Of a DNA stretch of 6,077 bases, positions 1-5,459 are shown piece after piece; positions within the stretch are counted from its first letter, which is position 1, and every line of letters starts with the position of its first letter. This DNA comes from Deltaproteobacteria bacterium. Its GTDB lineage: Bacteria > Desulfobacterota > DSM-4660 > Desulfatiglandales > Desulfatiglandaceae. The notes under the pieces were generated by a model. The model was not told the origin of the DNA, did not search any database, and saw only the letters and a list, made by a program, of their open reading frames with translations. Where the stretch lies: positions 1 through 6,077 of the forward strand of contig DREN01000445.1 in NCBI GenBank assembly GCA_011051075.1, given 5' to 3'. The position numbers and the translations under genes were made by a program.

Positions 1-1
1 C

Positions 2-223
2 TTGGGCGCGGTGGAGGCCTCTGTGAGGATCTGGAGCATAAAGGAGGCCATGACCAAGGCCCTTGGCATGGATATGGCCCAATCCTGGGACAGGGTGGAG
101 GTAAGAGATGTGGGAGAAAACAAAAGTCTTGTGTTAATGGAACAGATGGAGTATAGTGCCTGGCACGATAGTATGGATAATCATCTGTTTACCCTGATAA
201 CGGATGTTGTCGAACCTGCCTGA
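2..223 (+). CDS. 4'-phosphopantetheinyl transferase domain, C-terminal end (5'-truncated gene)
   Basis: This is the last 73 codons of a gene that enters from the left edge and ends at TGA (221-223). The TTG at position 2 is only the first codon in frame, not a believable start. Visible residues 11-20 read WSIKEAMTKA, which matches the second signature of the AcpS/Sfp superfamily (W/F-S/T-x-K-E-A-x-x-K). In that family the Glu helps bind Mg2+ and the Lys lies near the coenzyme A phosphates. Such enzymes move 4'-phosphopantetheine from CoA to a serine of an acyl or peptidyl carrier protein in the cytoplasm. The tail after the motif (WDRVEVRDVGENKS, then HLFTLI) resembles to me the C-terminal transferase domain of PUFA/PKS-type synthases, so the gene may be a multidomain synthase; this is inference. 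A stand-alone transferase is the alternative. The first signature (V/I-G-I/V-D) would lie upstream of the window. Confidence 0.72.
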   Translation: MGAVEASVRIWSIKEAMTKALGMDMAQSWDRVEVRDVGENKSLVLMEQMEYSAWHDSMDNHLFTLITDVVEPA

Positions 224-279
224 CACCCCTTCTGAGGCCTGCGCCAAAGCAGGTTCCACAGGGATATGCTCATTGGGCA

Positions 280-302
280 AAAGGGTGGGGAGGCCCCCCT
301 TT
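280..302 (+). terminator. Possible weak terminator after the transferase gene
   Basis: An inverted repeat pairs AAAGGG and GGG (with one bulged T) against CCC and CCCTTT around a 4-base GAGG loop, starting 57 bases after the stop codon. The right arm ends in TTT and then GAG follows, so there is no real U tract. It may stop transcription or stabilise the 3' end; the call is weak. Confidence 0.25.
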
Positions 303-483
303 GAGAAGGAAGCCAAGGGCACGTTATGGTTTTTGCGGCCTGTGCGAATCGATTACAACTTCGTTCGCTTCGCTCACAATTGGAATGGTGAAATAATGGG
401 TTTTGGGAAAATGGAGAATTTGTGTTGTGGCAGTATTCATCTTTACAGGAAATTTCAAAATGTTAACAAACAATTAACTTCCT

Positions 484-513
484 TTGAAAACCAACATTCC
501 AATATTCTATTAT
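484..513 (+). promoter_or_regulatory. Candidate sigma70-type promoter for the VWA-OmpA lipoprotein gene
   Basis: A TTGAAA box (484-489) and a TATTAT box (508-513) are separated by 18 bases within the most AT-rich part of the window. Transcription would start near 520, giving a leader of about 165 bases before the ATG at 687. That length is unusual and fits the structured elements further down. Matches of this quality arise by chance in AT-rich DNA, so the call is tentative. Confidence 0.4.
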
Positions 514-576
514 TCCATGTATGCGGCAAAAAGACTAAGACTTAATAAACCACCTTAATTTCAATAAATTGTAGAA

Positions 577-642
577 TTCCCGAGACGTTTACCCCGAAAG
601 GAGGTGGTAGGGAAGCGGTCTTTTCGACCGTTGGTTGTTTTT
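577..642 (+). promoter_or_regulatory. Structured 5' leader with sequestered Shine-Dalgarno-like core and attenuator-like hairpin
   Basis: First element: TTCCC (577-581) pairs with GGGAA (610-614), and inside it TACC (590-593) pairs with GGTA (606-609) and CC (594-595) with GG (603-604). This leaves an 8-base 5' bulge (GAGACGTT) and a GAAAGGA loop. The 3' side contains GAAAGGAGGTG (596-606), a full-length match to the usual complement of the 16S rRNA tail, yet no start codon stands at normal distance. Second element: CGGTC (616-620) pairs with GACCG (626-630) around TTTTC, extendable by G-U and A-U pairs, and is followed by the T-rich stretch TTGGTTGTTTTTAT. The arrangement resembles a sensor plus attenuator, but I recognise no known riboswitch class. 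The pairing is read from sequence; regulation is inference. Confidence 0.35.
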
Positions 643-686
643 ATCAGTCTGGCCGGAATCAATCAGGATAACAAGGAGGAAGGATA

Positions 687-1898
687 ATGAAACTCAGTTA
701 TTTGAAGGTGTTTTTGTTTGTGGCTGCGGGGCTGCTGCTGATCGGCTGCGCATCGCCAAAGGCGGTCTCAACGTTCAGCGCCCTTGATCTCAACCCCGTG
801 GTGCAGGGGGACAACTATGAACAGAAGGTGGATAACTTCATAGTTATTCTGGATAAATCAGGATCCATGGGCGATAAGTACAAGGGACAGACAAAGCTCG
901 CATATGCCAAGGAGATGATCGGACGCATGAACAAGACCATCCCCGACATCATGATGACGGGTGAACTCAGGACCTTTGGCCGCGTCTCTGTGTTTTCCAG
1001 TAAGTTTACCGAACTTAAGTGGGGGCCGAAACCCTATTCAAAAATAGGGCTCAACAGCGGTCTCGATCAGGTGGACTACAGTGTGGGCGACAGCCCCCTA
1101 AACGTTGCCCTTGACGCGGCTGCCCAGGACCTTAAATCGGCAAAGGGGAACATAGCGGTTATCATTTTCACCGATGGATACAAAGAGGTCATGAACTACA
1201 AGGCAGTCCTTGCCTCGGCAAGGAACCTGAAGAACGCGTACGGTGACAGGCTCTGCCTGTACCCTGTCCAGATAGGCAGGGACGCTGAGGCCGCCAAGTT
1301 CCTGCAGCAGGTTGCCCAGGCGGGTCAGTGCGGGTTTCACACAAATGCCGACAAGATCGGAACCCCCGCCGGCATGGCAGCCTTTGTTGAGAAGGTCTTC
1401 CTTCAGAAGGTGGAGGTAGTAGAGGTAGTGGAAGTGGTGGAGGAAGTGGTGGCCCCGCCTCCAAGGCCCACCGGATGTCCGGACGACGATGCCGACGGTA
1501 TCTGCAACGATGTAGATAAATGCCCCGACACGCCCACGTTTGCCAAGGTGGATTACAGGGGATGCTGGGTCCTGGGTGATATCTTCTTTGACTTTAACAA
1601 GTACCAGATCAAGCCAAGATTCTACTCGGCCCTGGACGAGGTTGTAGGAGTCCTGAAGAGGAACCCCGACGTAAACATCAGGATCGAAGGCAACACCGAC
1701 AGTATCGGATCCGAGGCCTATAACCTGCAACTCTCGAAGAAACGCGCCAAGGCCGTAATGGACTACCTGGTAAAAGCCGGGATCGACAAGAACAGGCTTT
1801 CCACCGTGGGTTACGGCTTCAGCAAGCCGATCGCCACCAACGCCACGCCAGAGGGCAGGGCCTTGAATCGCAGAGTTGAATTCACACCCATGCCTTAA
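687..1898 (+). CDS. VWA-TSP3-OmpA outer-membrane lipoprotein
   Basis: This complete 403-residue protein starts at an ATG 7 bases after AGGAGG (674-679) and ends at TAA. Residues 1-20 form a lipoprotein signal peptide with a LIGC lipobox, so Cys21 is the predicted lipidated N-terminus; residue +2 is Ala, which fits outer-membrane sorting. Residues about 50-240 form a von Willebrand factor A domain with a metal-ion-dependent adhesion site: DKSGS (Asp56, Ser58, Ser60), Ser136 where Thr is usual, and FTDG (Asp163). A Val/Glu repeat (242-255) and a PPPRP hinge follow, then one thrombospondin type 3 calcium-binding repeat (about 264-283, Asp-rich with Cys264, Cys273, Cys279). Residues about 298-401 form an OmpA/MotB peptidoglycan-binding domain with GNTDSIG (335-341), N346, LS (349-350), RA (353-354) and GRALNRRVE (390-398). 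The domains suggest a lipid-anchored, peptidoglycan-bound protein that presents a metal-dependent binding domain. Its partner is unknown, and an envelope-stability or adhesion role is inference. Confidence 0.92.
   Translation: MKLSYLKVFLFVAAGLLLIGCASPKAVSTFSALDLNPVVQGDNYEQKVDNFIVILDKSGSMGDKYKGQTKLAYAKEMIGRMNKTIPDIMMTGELRTFGRVSVFSSKFTELKWGPKPYSKIGLNSGLDQVDYSVGDSPLNVALDAAAQDLKSAKGNIAVIIFTDGYKEVMNYKAVLASARNLKNAYGDRLCLYPVQIGRDAEAAKFLQQVAQAGQCGFHTNADKIGTPAGMAAFVEKVFLQKVEVVEVVEVVEEVVAPPPRPTGCPDDDADGICNDVDKCPDTPTFAKVDYRGCWVLGDIFFDFNKYQIKPRFYSALDEVVGVLKRNPDVNIRIEGNTDSIGSEAYNLQLSKKRAKAVMDYLVKAGIDKNRLSTVGYGFSKPIATNATPEGRALNRRVEFTPMP
1410..1451 (+). repeat. In-frame 9-bp repeat coding the Val/Glu linker
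   Basis: Units GTGGAGGTA, GTAGAGGTA, GTGGAAGTG and GTGGAGGAA, then GTGGTG, encode three VEV units plus VEE and VV (residues 242-255) between the VWA and TSP3 domains. The unit length is a multiple of three, so gain or loss of copies would change linker length without breaking the frame. Confidence 0.85.
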
Positions 1899-1921
1899 CC
1901 GTTAATAGTCTTTAACTGCTC

Positions 1922-1955
1922 CTCAGGGGGGCGGGAAGGCTGTCGCCCCCCTGAG
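1922..1955. terminator. GC-rich hairpin between convergent genes (possible bidirectional terminator)
   Basis: CTCAGGGGGGCG (1922-1933) and CGCCCCCCTGAG (1944-1955) are perfect 12-bp inverted repeats around a 10-base loop. The hairpin lies 23 bases after the lipoprotein stop and between two converging genes, where it could end transcription from both sides. Neither side has a proper run of T: the plus side is followed by AAAACC and the minus side by GAGCAG. It is therefore not a classical intrinsic terminator, although the stem is very stable. Confidence 0.6.
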
Positions 1956-2022
1956 AAAACCTCCTGTGCCGGGTTCCTTGAGACGTTACAAAATCCCTTT
2001 GAAAATTCCCCTGTCAACCCAT

Positions 2023-2038
2023 TGCAAGAATGCAAGAA
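2023..2038. repeat. Tandem 8-bp duplication TGCAAGAA next to the pgi stop
   Basis: Two perfect adjoining copies of TGCAAGAA directly abut the pgi stop codon (2039-2041). This is probably a small slippage duplication with no evident function. Confidence 0.5.
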
Positions 2039-3691
2039 TCAGACCCGCATCCCCTTATAGACGTTGATAAGGCCGTTGGTGGATGAATCGTGTGTGTGAA
2101 CCGGGCTGTCATCCCTCAGTTCCGGCTGTATCTTTTTTGCCAGTTGCTTGCCAAGCTCCACCCCCCACTGATCGAAACTGAAAATATTCCAGATAACACC
2201 CTGCACAAAGAATTTATGCTCGTACATGGCGATCAGACTTCCCAGGATCCTGGGGGTCAGCTTTCTGAACAGTATGGAGTTGGTGGGCCTGTTTCCCTCA
2301 AAGACCTTAAAAGGCGCCAGGCCTTCAATCTCAGTCTCACTTCTCCCCTCCCTTTTCAGCTCCTCCACCACCTCATCCCTGGTTTTGCCCCGCATCAGGG
2401 CCTCGGTCTGGGCAAAGAAGCTGGACAGGAGGATCAGGTGATGGTCTCCAACGGGGTTATGGCTCATGGCCGGGGCCAGGAAATCGGCGGGTATAAGCTC
2501 TGTCCCCTGATGTATCAACTGGTAGAAGGAGTGCTGCCCGTTGGTGCCCGGTTCTCCCCAGAGGATCGGTCCGGTCTGCCATCTGACCCGGTTTCCACTG
2601 CGGTCCACTGACTTGCCGTTACTCTCCATGCTGGCCTGCTGAAGATAGGCCGGAAGCCGGTGCAGGTACTGGTCGTAGGGGAGAAGGACCTCTGTCTGGG
2701 CCCCGAAGAAATTCCTGTACCAGATGCCGATCAGCGCAAGGATGACCGGGATGTTTTCCCTGAAAGGTCTGGTCCTGAAGTGGATGTCCATCTCATAGGC
2801 CCCCTCAAGGAGGGCCTGAAAGTTTTCAGGGCCGATACTGGAGATGATGGAGAGACCCACGGCCGACCAGAGGGAATATCTTCCCCCTACCCAGTCCCAG
2901 AATTCAAACATGTTTTCTCTATCAATACCAAAGGCTGAAACCTTTTTCCCGTTGGTGGAGACCGCAACAAAATGCCTGCCCACATGGGCCCGGGTCTTGG
3001 CATGGGCCAGGAACCACTCCCTTGCTGTGAAGGCATTGGTCATGGTCTCCTGGGTGGTAAAGCTCTTTGAGACCACGATAAACAGGGTGGTTTCAGGGTT
3101 CAGCCCCTTCAGGGTTTGCTCAATATGGGTCCCGTCAACGTTTGAAACAAAACGGACGGATATCCCCGGCCTGGCGTACGGTTTCAGGGCCTCTGTCACC
3201 ATCACCGGTCCCAGGTCTGAACCCCCGATGCCGATGTTGACCAGATGGGTGATCCTCCTGCCCGTAAACCCCTTCCACTCCCCGGATATGATCTTCAGGG
3301 AGAATTCCTTCATCTGTTCAAAGACCCTGTTCACATCCGGCATTACATCTCTCCCATCCACACGGATGGGGCTATTGCTCCGGTTCCTCAGGGCCACGTG
3401 GAGGACGGCCCGGTCTTCGGTCTGGTTGATCCTGTCGCCGGTGAACATCTTCTCAATGGCATCGTGAAGGTCCACCTCTTCAGCAAGGTCGAGTAGGAGT
3501 TCCAGGGTCTCTTCGGTGATCCTGTTCTTGGAAAAATCGACCAGGATGTCTCCGAATCGGATAGAAAATCTCTCGAACCTGCCCGGATCATCGGCAAAAA
3601 GGGCGCGCATATGAACATCCCTTATTCTTTCATAATGACCTAAAAGCCTGTTCCAATTTCCCGTCTTTGTGGGGTCCATCTTTTTAAGCAC
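2039..3691 (-). CDS. pgi: Glucose-6-phosphate isomerase
   Basis: This 550-residue cytoplasmic enzyme interconverts glucose 6-phosphate and fructose 6-phosphate in glycolysis and gluconeogenesis, and its length matches the long bacterial/eukaryotic Pgi type. Visible motifs in order are IGIGGSDLG (153-161), the sugar-phosphate loop SKSFTTQET (208-216), the first family signature around DWVGGRYSLWSAVG (266-279) with Arg271, MESNGK (355-360) with the probable catalytic base Glu356, GTNGQHS (382-388) with His387 for ring opening, the second signature (499-515, with FDQWGVELGK) and SSTNGLINVYK ending in Lys546. All expected active-site residues are present. The start is GTG (3689-3691), because AAGGAGGA (3700-3707) sits 8 bases before it; the ATG four codons later is too far from that site. 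The gene lies 99 bases downstream of the MFS gene on the same strand and may be co-transcribed. It ends toward the convergent lipoprotein gene. Confidence 0.97.
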   Translation of the reverse strand: MLKKMDPTKTGNWNRLLGHYERIRDVHMRALFADDPGRFERFSIRFGDILVDFSKNRITEETLELLLDLAEEVDLHDAIEKMFTGDRINQTEDRAVLHVALRNRSNSPIRVDGRDVMPDVNRVFEQMKEFSLKIISGEWKGFTGRRITHLVNIGIGGSDLGPVMVTEALKPYARPGISVRFVSNVDGTHIEQTLKGLNPETTLFIVVSKSFTTQETMTNAFTAREWFLAHAKTRAHVGRHFVAVSTNGKKVSAFGIDRENMFEFWDWVGGRYSLWSAVGLSIISSIGPENFQALLEGAYEMDIHFRTRPFRENIPVILALIGIWYRNFFGAQTEVLLPYDQYLHRLPAYLQQASMESNGKSVDRSGNRVRWQTGPILWGEPGTNGQHSFYQLIHQGTELIPADFLAPAMSHNPVGDHHLILLSSFFAQTEALMRGKTRDEVVEELKREGRSETEIEGLAPFKVFEGNRPTNSILFRKLTPRILGSLIAMYEHKFFVQGVIWNIFSFDQWGVELGKQLAKKIQPELRDDSPVHTHDSSTNGLINVYKGMRV

Positions 3692-3790
3692 CTGAACGAT
3701 CCTCCTTACATAATGACGCAGGGTTTAAGGCCAATTCCCTATCCTGTCTGAATCCCGCAGCCCCTGCTTTTCTATCCCTGGGGCCCGGTG
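3692..3790 (-). other. Short gap between the MFS gene and pgi
   Basis: These 99 bases hold the pgi ribosome binding site. I see no strong terminator for the MFS gene and no convincing promoter for pgi on the minus strand, which fits read-through from the transporter gene into pgi. A weak or unusual promoter cannot be excluded. Confidence 0.4.
3700..3707 (-). promoter_or_regulatory. Ribosome binding site that fixes the pgi GTG start
   Basis: The minus strand reads AAGGAGGA here, 8 bases before the GTG at 3691. Spacing to the in-frame ATG at 3679 would be 20 bases, so the GTG is preferred. Confidence 0.8.
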
Positions 3791-5092
3791 TTATTCAAGG
3801 GGCTCCTTAAAGGTCTCCCGAAACCGGGTGACCGTCACAAGGGAAATGGCGGCGGCCACAGCAAGGTACACCGCCGGCATCCAGCGATTTCCATCCGTGG
3901 CCCTTATCAGATAGGTGGCTGTCATGGGGGCAGTACCTCCGAAAAGGGCCATGGCTATGTTATAGCTCACCGAGAGTCCGGTGTAACGGATCCTGGCCGG
4001 GAACATCTCGGCCATTGTGGCGGGCACCACACCCTGGAGCACGCCCTGCATGAGGGCAAACAGCATCAGGGATAAAAGAATGGCCGTAAAGGTCCCCCTG
4101 AACAGGAGCCCGAAAAGGGGAAAGGCCAGCAGGGTGAATCCCGCAAAGGCCAGGAGGAGCGGGGGCCTGCGTCCTACCCGGTCTGAAAGCCTTCCCATGA
4201 ACGGCGTGACGCACATGAGAAAGGTCATGGCTATGGTGTTGGCCGACAGGGCAAGGTGCATGGGCACGTGAAGGAAGCTGTGGAGGTAGCTTGTGAGATA
4301 TATGAAGATCAGATAAACGGTGACGGCAAACCCCCATATGAAAAGGATCAGTTTCAAAACCCTGTTCCGGTACCCGTGCCACAGCTCCCTGAGGGGGGAT
4401 TGAGAAAGCCTTCCCTGGCGTTTCAGCCTTTCGATCAGATCATCGGAAGCCATTCCCCTGCGAAGGATCAACCCAAGGATGCCCACCACAGAGCCCAGAA
4501 GAAACGGGATACGCCAGCCATAATCATGGACCTCAGCGTGAGTGAGGAGGGTTGTGACAAGGGCGCCCACGCCCGATCCGAGAAGCATCCCCCCCATTAC
4601 CCCGAAGGTGGTCCAACTCCCGTAAAAGCCGCGGCTCCCCTCAGGGGCCTTTTCCACCAGGTAGGAAATGGAACCGGTAAATTCACCGCCAACGGATATG
4701 CCCTGAAGGAGCCGGAGGAGAATGAGGAGGAGCGCGGCCAGCCAGCCTAGGCTGGCATGGGTGGGCAGGCAACCTATGAGGGTGGTGGGGATGGCCATGA
4801 GCAGGATGGACATGCTCAGGGCCTTCTGACGGCCAAGTTTATCGCCCATGATGCCGAAAACAAGCCCTCCCAGGGGCCGCATGAAATAACCTGCCGCGAA
4901 CACCCCGAAGGCTGCAATCAAAGACGCGACCCTGTCTTCACTGGGGAAGAAGAGAGCACCGATGACTGCGGCAAAAAAGCCGTAAACGGTAAAGTCGTAC
5001 CACTCCAAAATGTTGCCCACAAAACCGGCCAGGATTGACCGGGAATTCACCGAACCTGTTTTGGCATAGCCTCTCTTTTCCACGGAAATCAA
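3791..5092 (-). CDS. MFS transporter, metabolite:H+ symporter (MHS) family
   Basis: This 433-residue inner-membrane protein has about twelve hydrophobic segments. MHS-family features are clear: GNILEWYDFTVYG (26-38) in the first segment, MRPLGG (71-76) then GDKLGRQKAL (83-92, the loop 2-3 motif), RLLQGISVGGE (127-137), YGWRIPFLLG (191-200), the second-half motif GRLSDRVGRRP (300-310), and AEMFPARIRYTG (361-372). Known relatives take up alpha-ketoglutarate, citrate, other dicarboxylates, proline/betaine or shikimate with protons. The length is like KgtP or CitA, and the long C-terminal coiled coil of ProP is absent; the substrate cannot be told from sequence. The start is uncertain: the frame opens with TTG at 5092, no in-frame ATG lies between the upstream stop (5117-5119) and the first membrane segment, and no strong ribosome binding site is visible. 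GTG at 5083 or 5050 are alternatives. It lies upstream of pgi on the same strand. Confidence 0.92.
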   Translation of the reverse strand: MISVEKRGYAKTGSVNSRSILAGFVGNILEWYDFTVYGFFAAVIGALFFPSEDRVASLIAAFGVFAAGYFMRPLGGLVFGIMGDKLGRQKALSMSILLMAIPTTLIGCLPTHASLGWLAALLLILLRLLQGISVGGEFTGSISYLVEKAPEGSRGFYGSWTTFGVMGGMLLGSGVGALVTTLLTHAEVHDYGWRIPFLLGSVVGILGLILRRGMASDDLIERLKRQGRLSQSPLRELWHGYRNRVLKLILFIWGFAVTVYLIFIYLTSYLHSFLHVPMHLALSANTIAMTFLMCVTPFMGRLSDRVGRRPPLLLAFAGFTLLAFPLFGLLFRGTFTAILLSLMLFALMQGVLQGVVPATMAEMFPARIRYTGLSVSYNIAMALFGGTAPMTATYLIRATDGNRWMPAVYLAVAAAISLVTVTRFRETFKEPLE

Positions 5093-5310
5093 ACATCCCA
5101 GGGACCTGCTCTGTCCCTATTTCTGTTGTCTTGGGGTTAGGCCGCCCACTTTACAACCATTTTTCAGGCTCCGCAACAGACTTTTCCGGCCCGGGGATGT
5201 TCGAAATTTGTCACCACGGGATCCCGATCCCCACCCTTCCGGCGGTAATTCAAGGGACAAGGGGTCGGGAAATGAAGATCATTTTGCCGCCTAACCATTA
5301 TCCCTGATCC

Positions 5311-5350
5311 CCTTTTTTCGTGATTTTCGTGTGGTTCGTGGACAAAAAGG
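5311..5350. repeat. Three 9-bp tandem repeats ending TTCGTG, flanked by an inverted repeat
   Basis: TTTTTCGTG (5314-5322), ATTTTCGTG (5323-5331) and TGGTTCGTG (5332-5340) repeat at exact 9-base spacing. CCTTTTT (5311-5317) and AAAAAGG (5344-5350) form a 7-bp inverted repeat around them, overlapping the first unit. A further GGTTCGTC lies at 5356-5363. This could be a protein-binding array, a remnant of a dispersed repeat, or part of a terminator-like fold; the sequence alone does not decide. Confidence 0.5.
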
Positions 5351-5378
5351 TGGGGGGTTCGTCAACTGCGGAAATCGG

Positions 5379-5407
5379 TTGCCATTCCATTGAATTGTTC
5401 CTATACT
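5379..5407 (+). promoter_or_regulatory. Sigma70-type promoter for the UroD-family gene
   Basis: TTGCCA (5379-5384) and TATACT (5402-5407) are separated by exactly 17 bases, each close to consensus. Transcription would begin near 5414, about 46 bases before the ATG at 5460. Position, spacing and direction all fit the downstream gene. The upstream TTCGTG repeats lie about 40-65 bases before the -35 box, where an activator could bind; that part is speculation. Confidence 0.6.
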
Positions 5408-5459
5408 TGTCAGCAGCTCTGCCCCTATTATGGAGCCTGAGCTGAGTTTTTGATGAACC

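Larger units (their letters stand above)
224..686. other. Intergenic region with promoter and structured leader
   Basis: These 463 bases lie between the transferase gene and the lipoprotein gene. The first part (to about 400) is as GC-rich as the genes and has a G/C hairpin at 280-302. The part from about 400 to 580 is distinctly AT-rich and holds a candidate promoter at 484-513. The part from 577 to 642 can fold into two hairpins, followed by the lipoprotein ribosome binding site at 674-679. A 113-codon open frame at 204-545 overlaps the transferase end, but it has no clear ribosome binding site and no recognisable domain, so I do not call it a gene. Confidence 0.7.
5093..5459. other. Divergent intergenic region
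   Basis: This 367-base gap separates the leftward MFS gene from the rightward UroD-family gene. It holds a 10-bp palindrome CGGGATCCCG (5217-5226), a three-copy 9-bp repeat (5314-5340) inside a CCTTTTT/AAAAAGG inverted repeat, and a good rightward promoter at 5379-5407. I could not find a convincing leftward promoter for the MFS gene. Open frames here, including one on the minus strand at 5298-5507, have no recognisable domain. Confidence 0.65.

Noticed and set aside
204..545. 113-codon open frame on the plus strand between the transferase and lipoprotein genes
   Set aside because: It overlaps the end of the transferase gene, lacks a clear ribosome site, crosses a hairpin and an AT-rich promoter-like block, and shows no domain or protein-like pattern.
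604..687. Short frame (GTG at 604 or TTG at 631) ending TAA so that TAATG overlaps the lipoprotein ATG; possible leader peptide
   Set aside because: The GTG lies inside the Shine-Dalgarno-like core and the TTG is 26 bases from it, so neither start is well placed; a TAATG overlap can arise by chance.
1098..1730. 210-codon open frame antisense to the lipoprotein gene
   Set aside because: It lies wholly opposite a well-supported gene and its translation shows no recognisable domain; it is a codon-bias shadow.
481..2005. CCTTTGAAAA (481-490 and 1996-2005) and GAGACGTT (582-589 and 1980-1987) on both sides of the lipoprotein gene, as possible flanking repeats of a mobile unit
   Set aside because: The matches are only 8-10 bases, their order differs on the two sides, and there is no transposase or target duplication.
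1986..2018. TTGACA on the minus strand near 2013-2018 as a promoter between the convergent genes
   Set aside because: No acceptable -10 box lies 16-18 bases downstream (only TTTTGT-like sequence), and no gene follows in that direction.
2090..3496. Several plus-strand open frames opposite pgi
   Set aside because: All are antisense to a full-length pgi with intact active-site motifs and have no recognisable domains.
3757..3770. GCAG/CTGC mini-hairpin followed by TTTT on the plus strand
   Set aside because: The stem is only 4 bp and no plus-strand gene lies upstream to be terminated.
3788..5038. Open frames on both strands overlapping the MFS gene
   Set aside because: Their composition mirrors membrane-protein codons in other frames, and none shows a domain.
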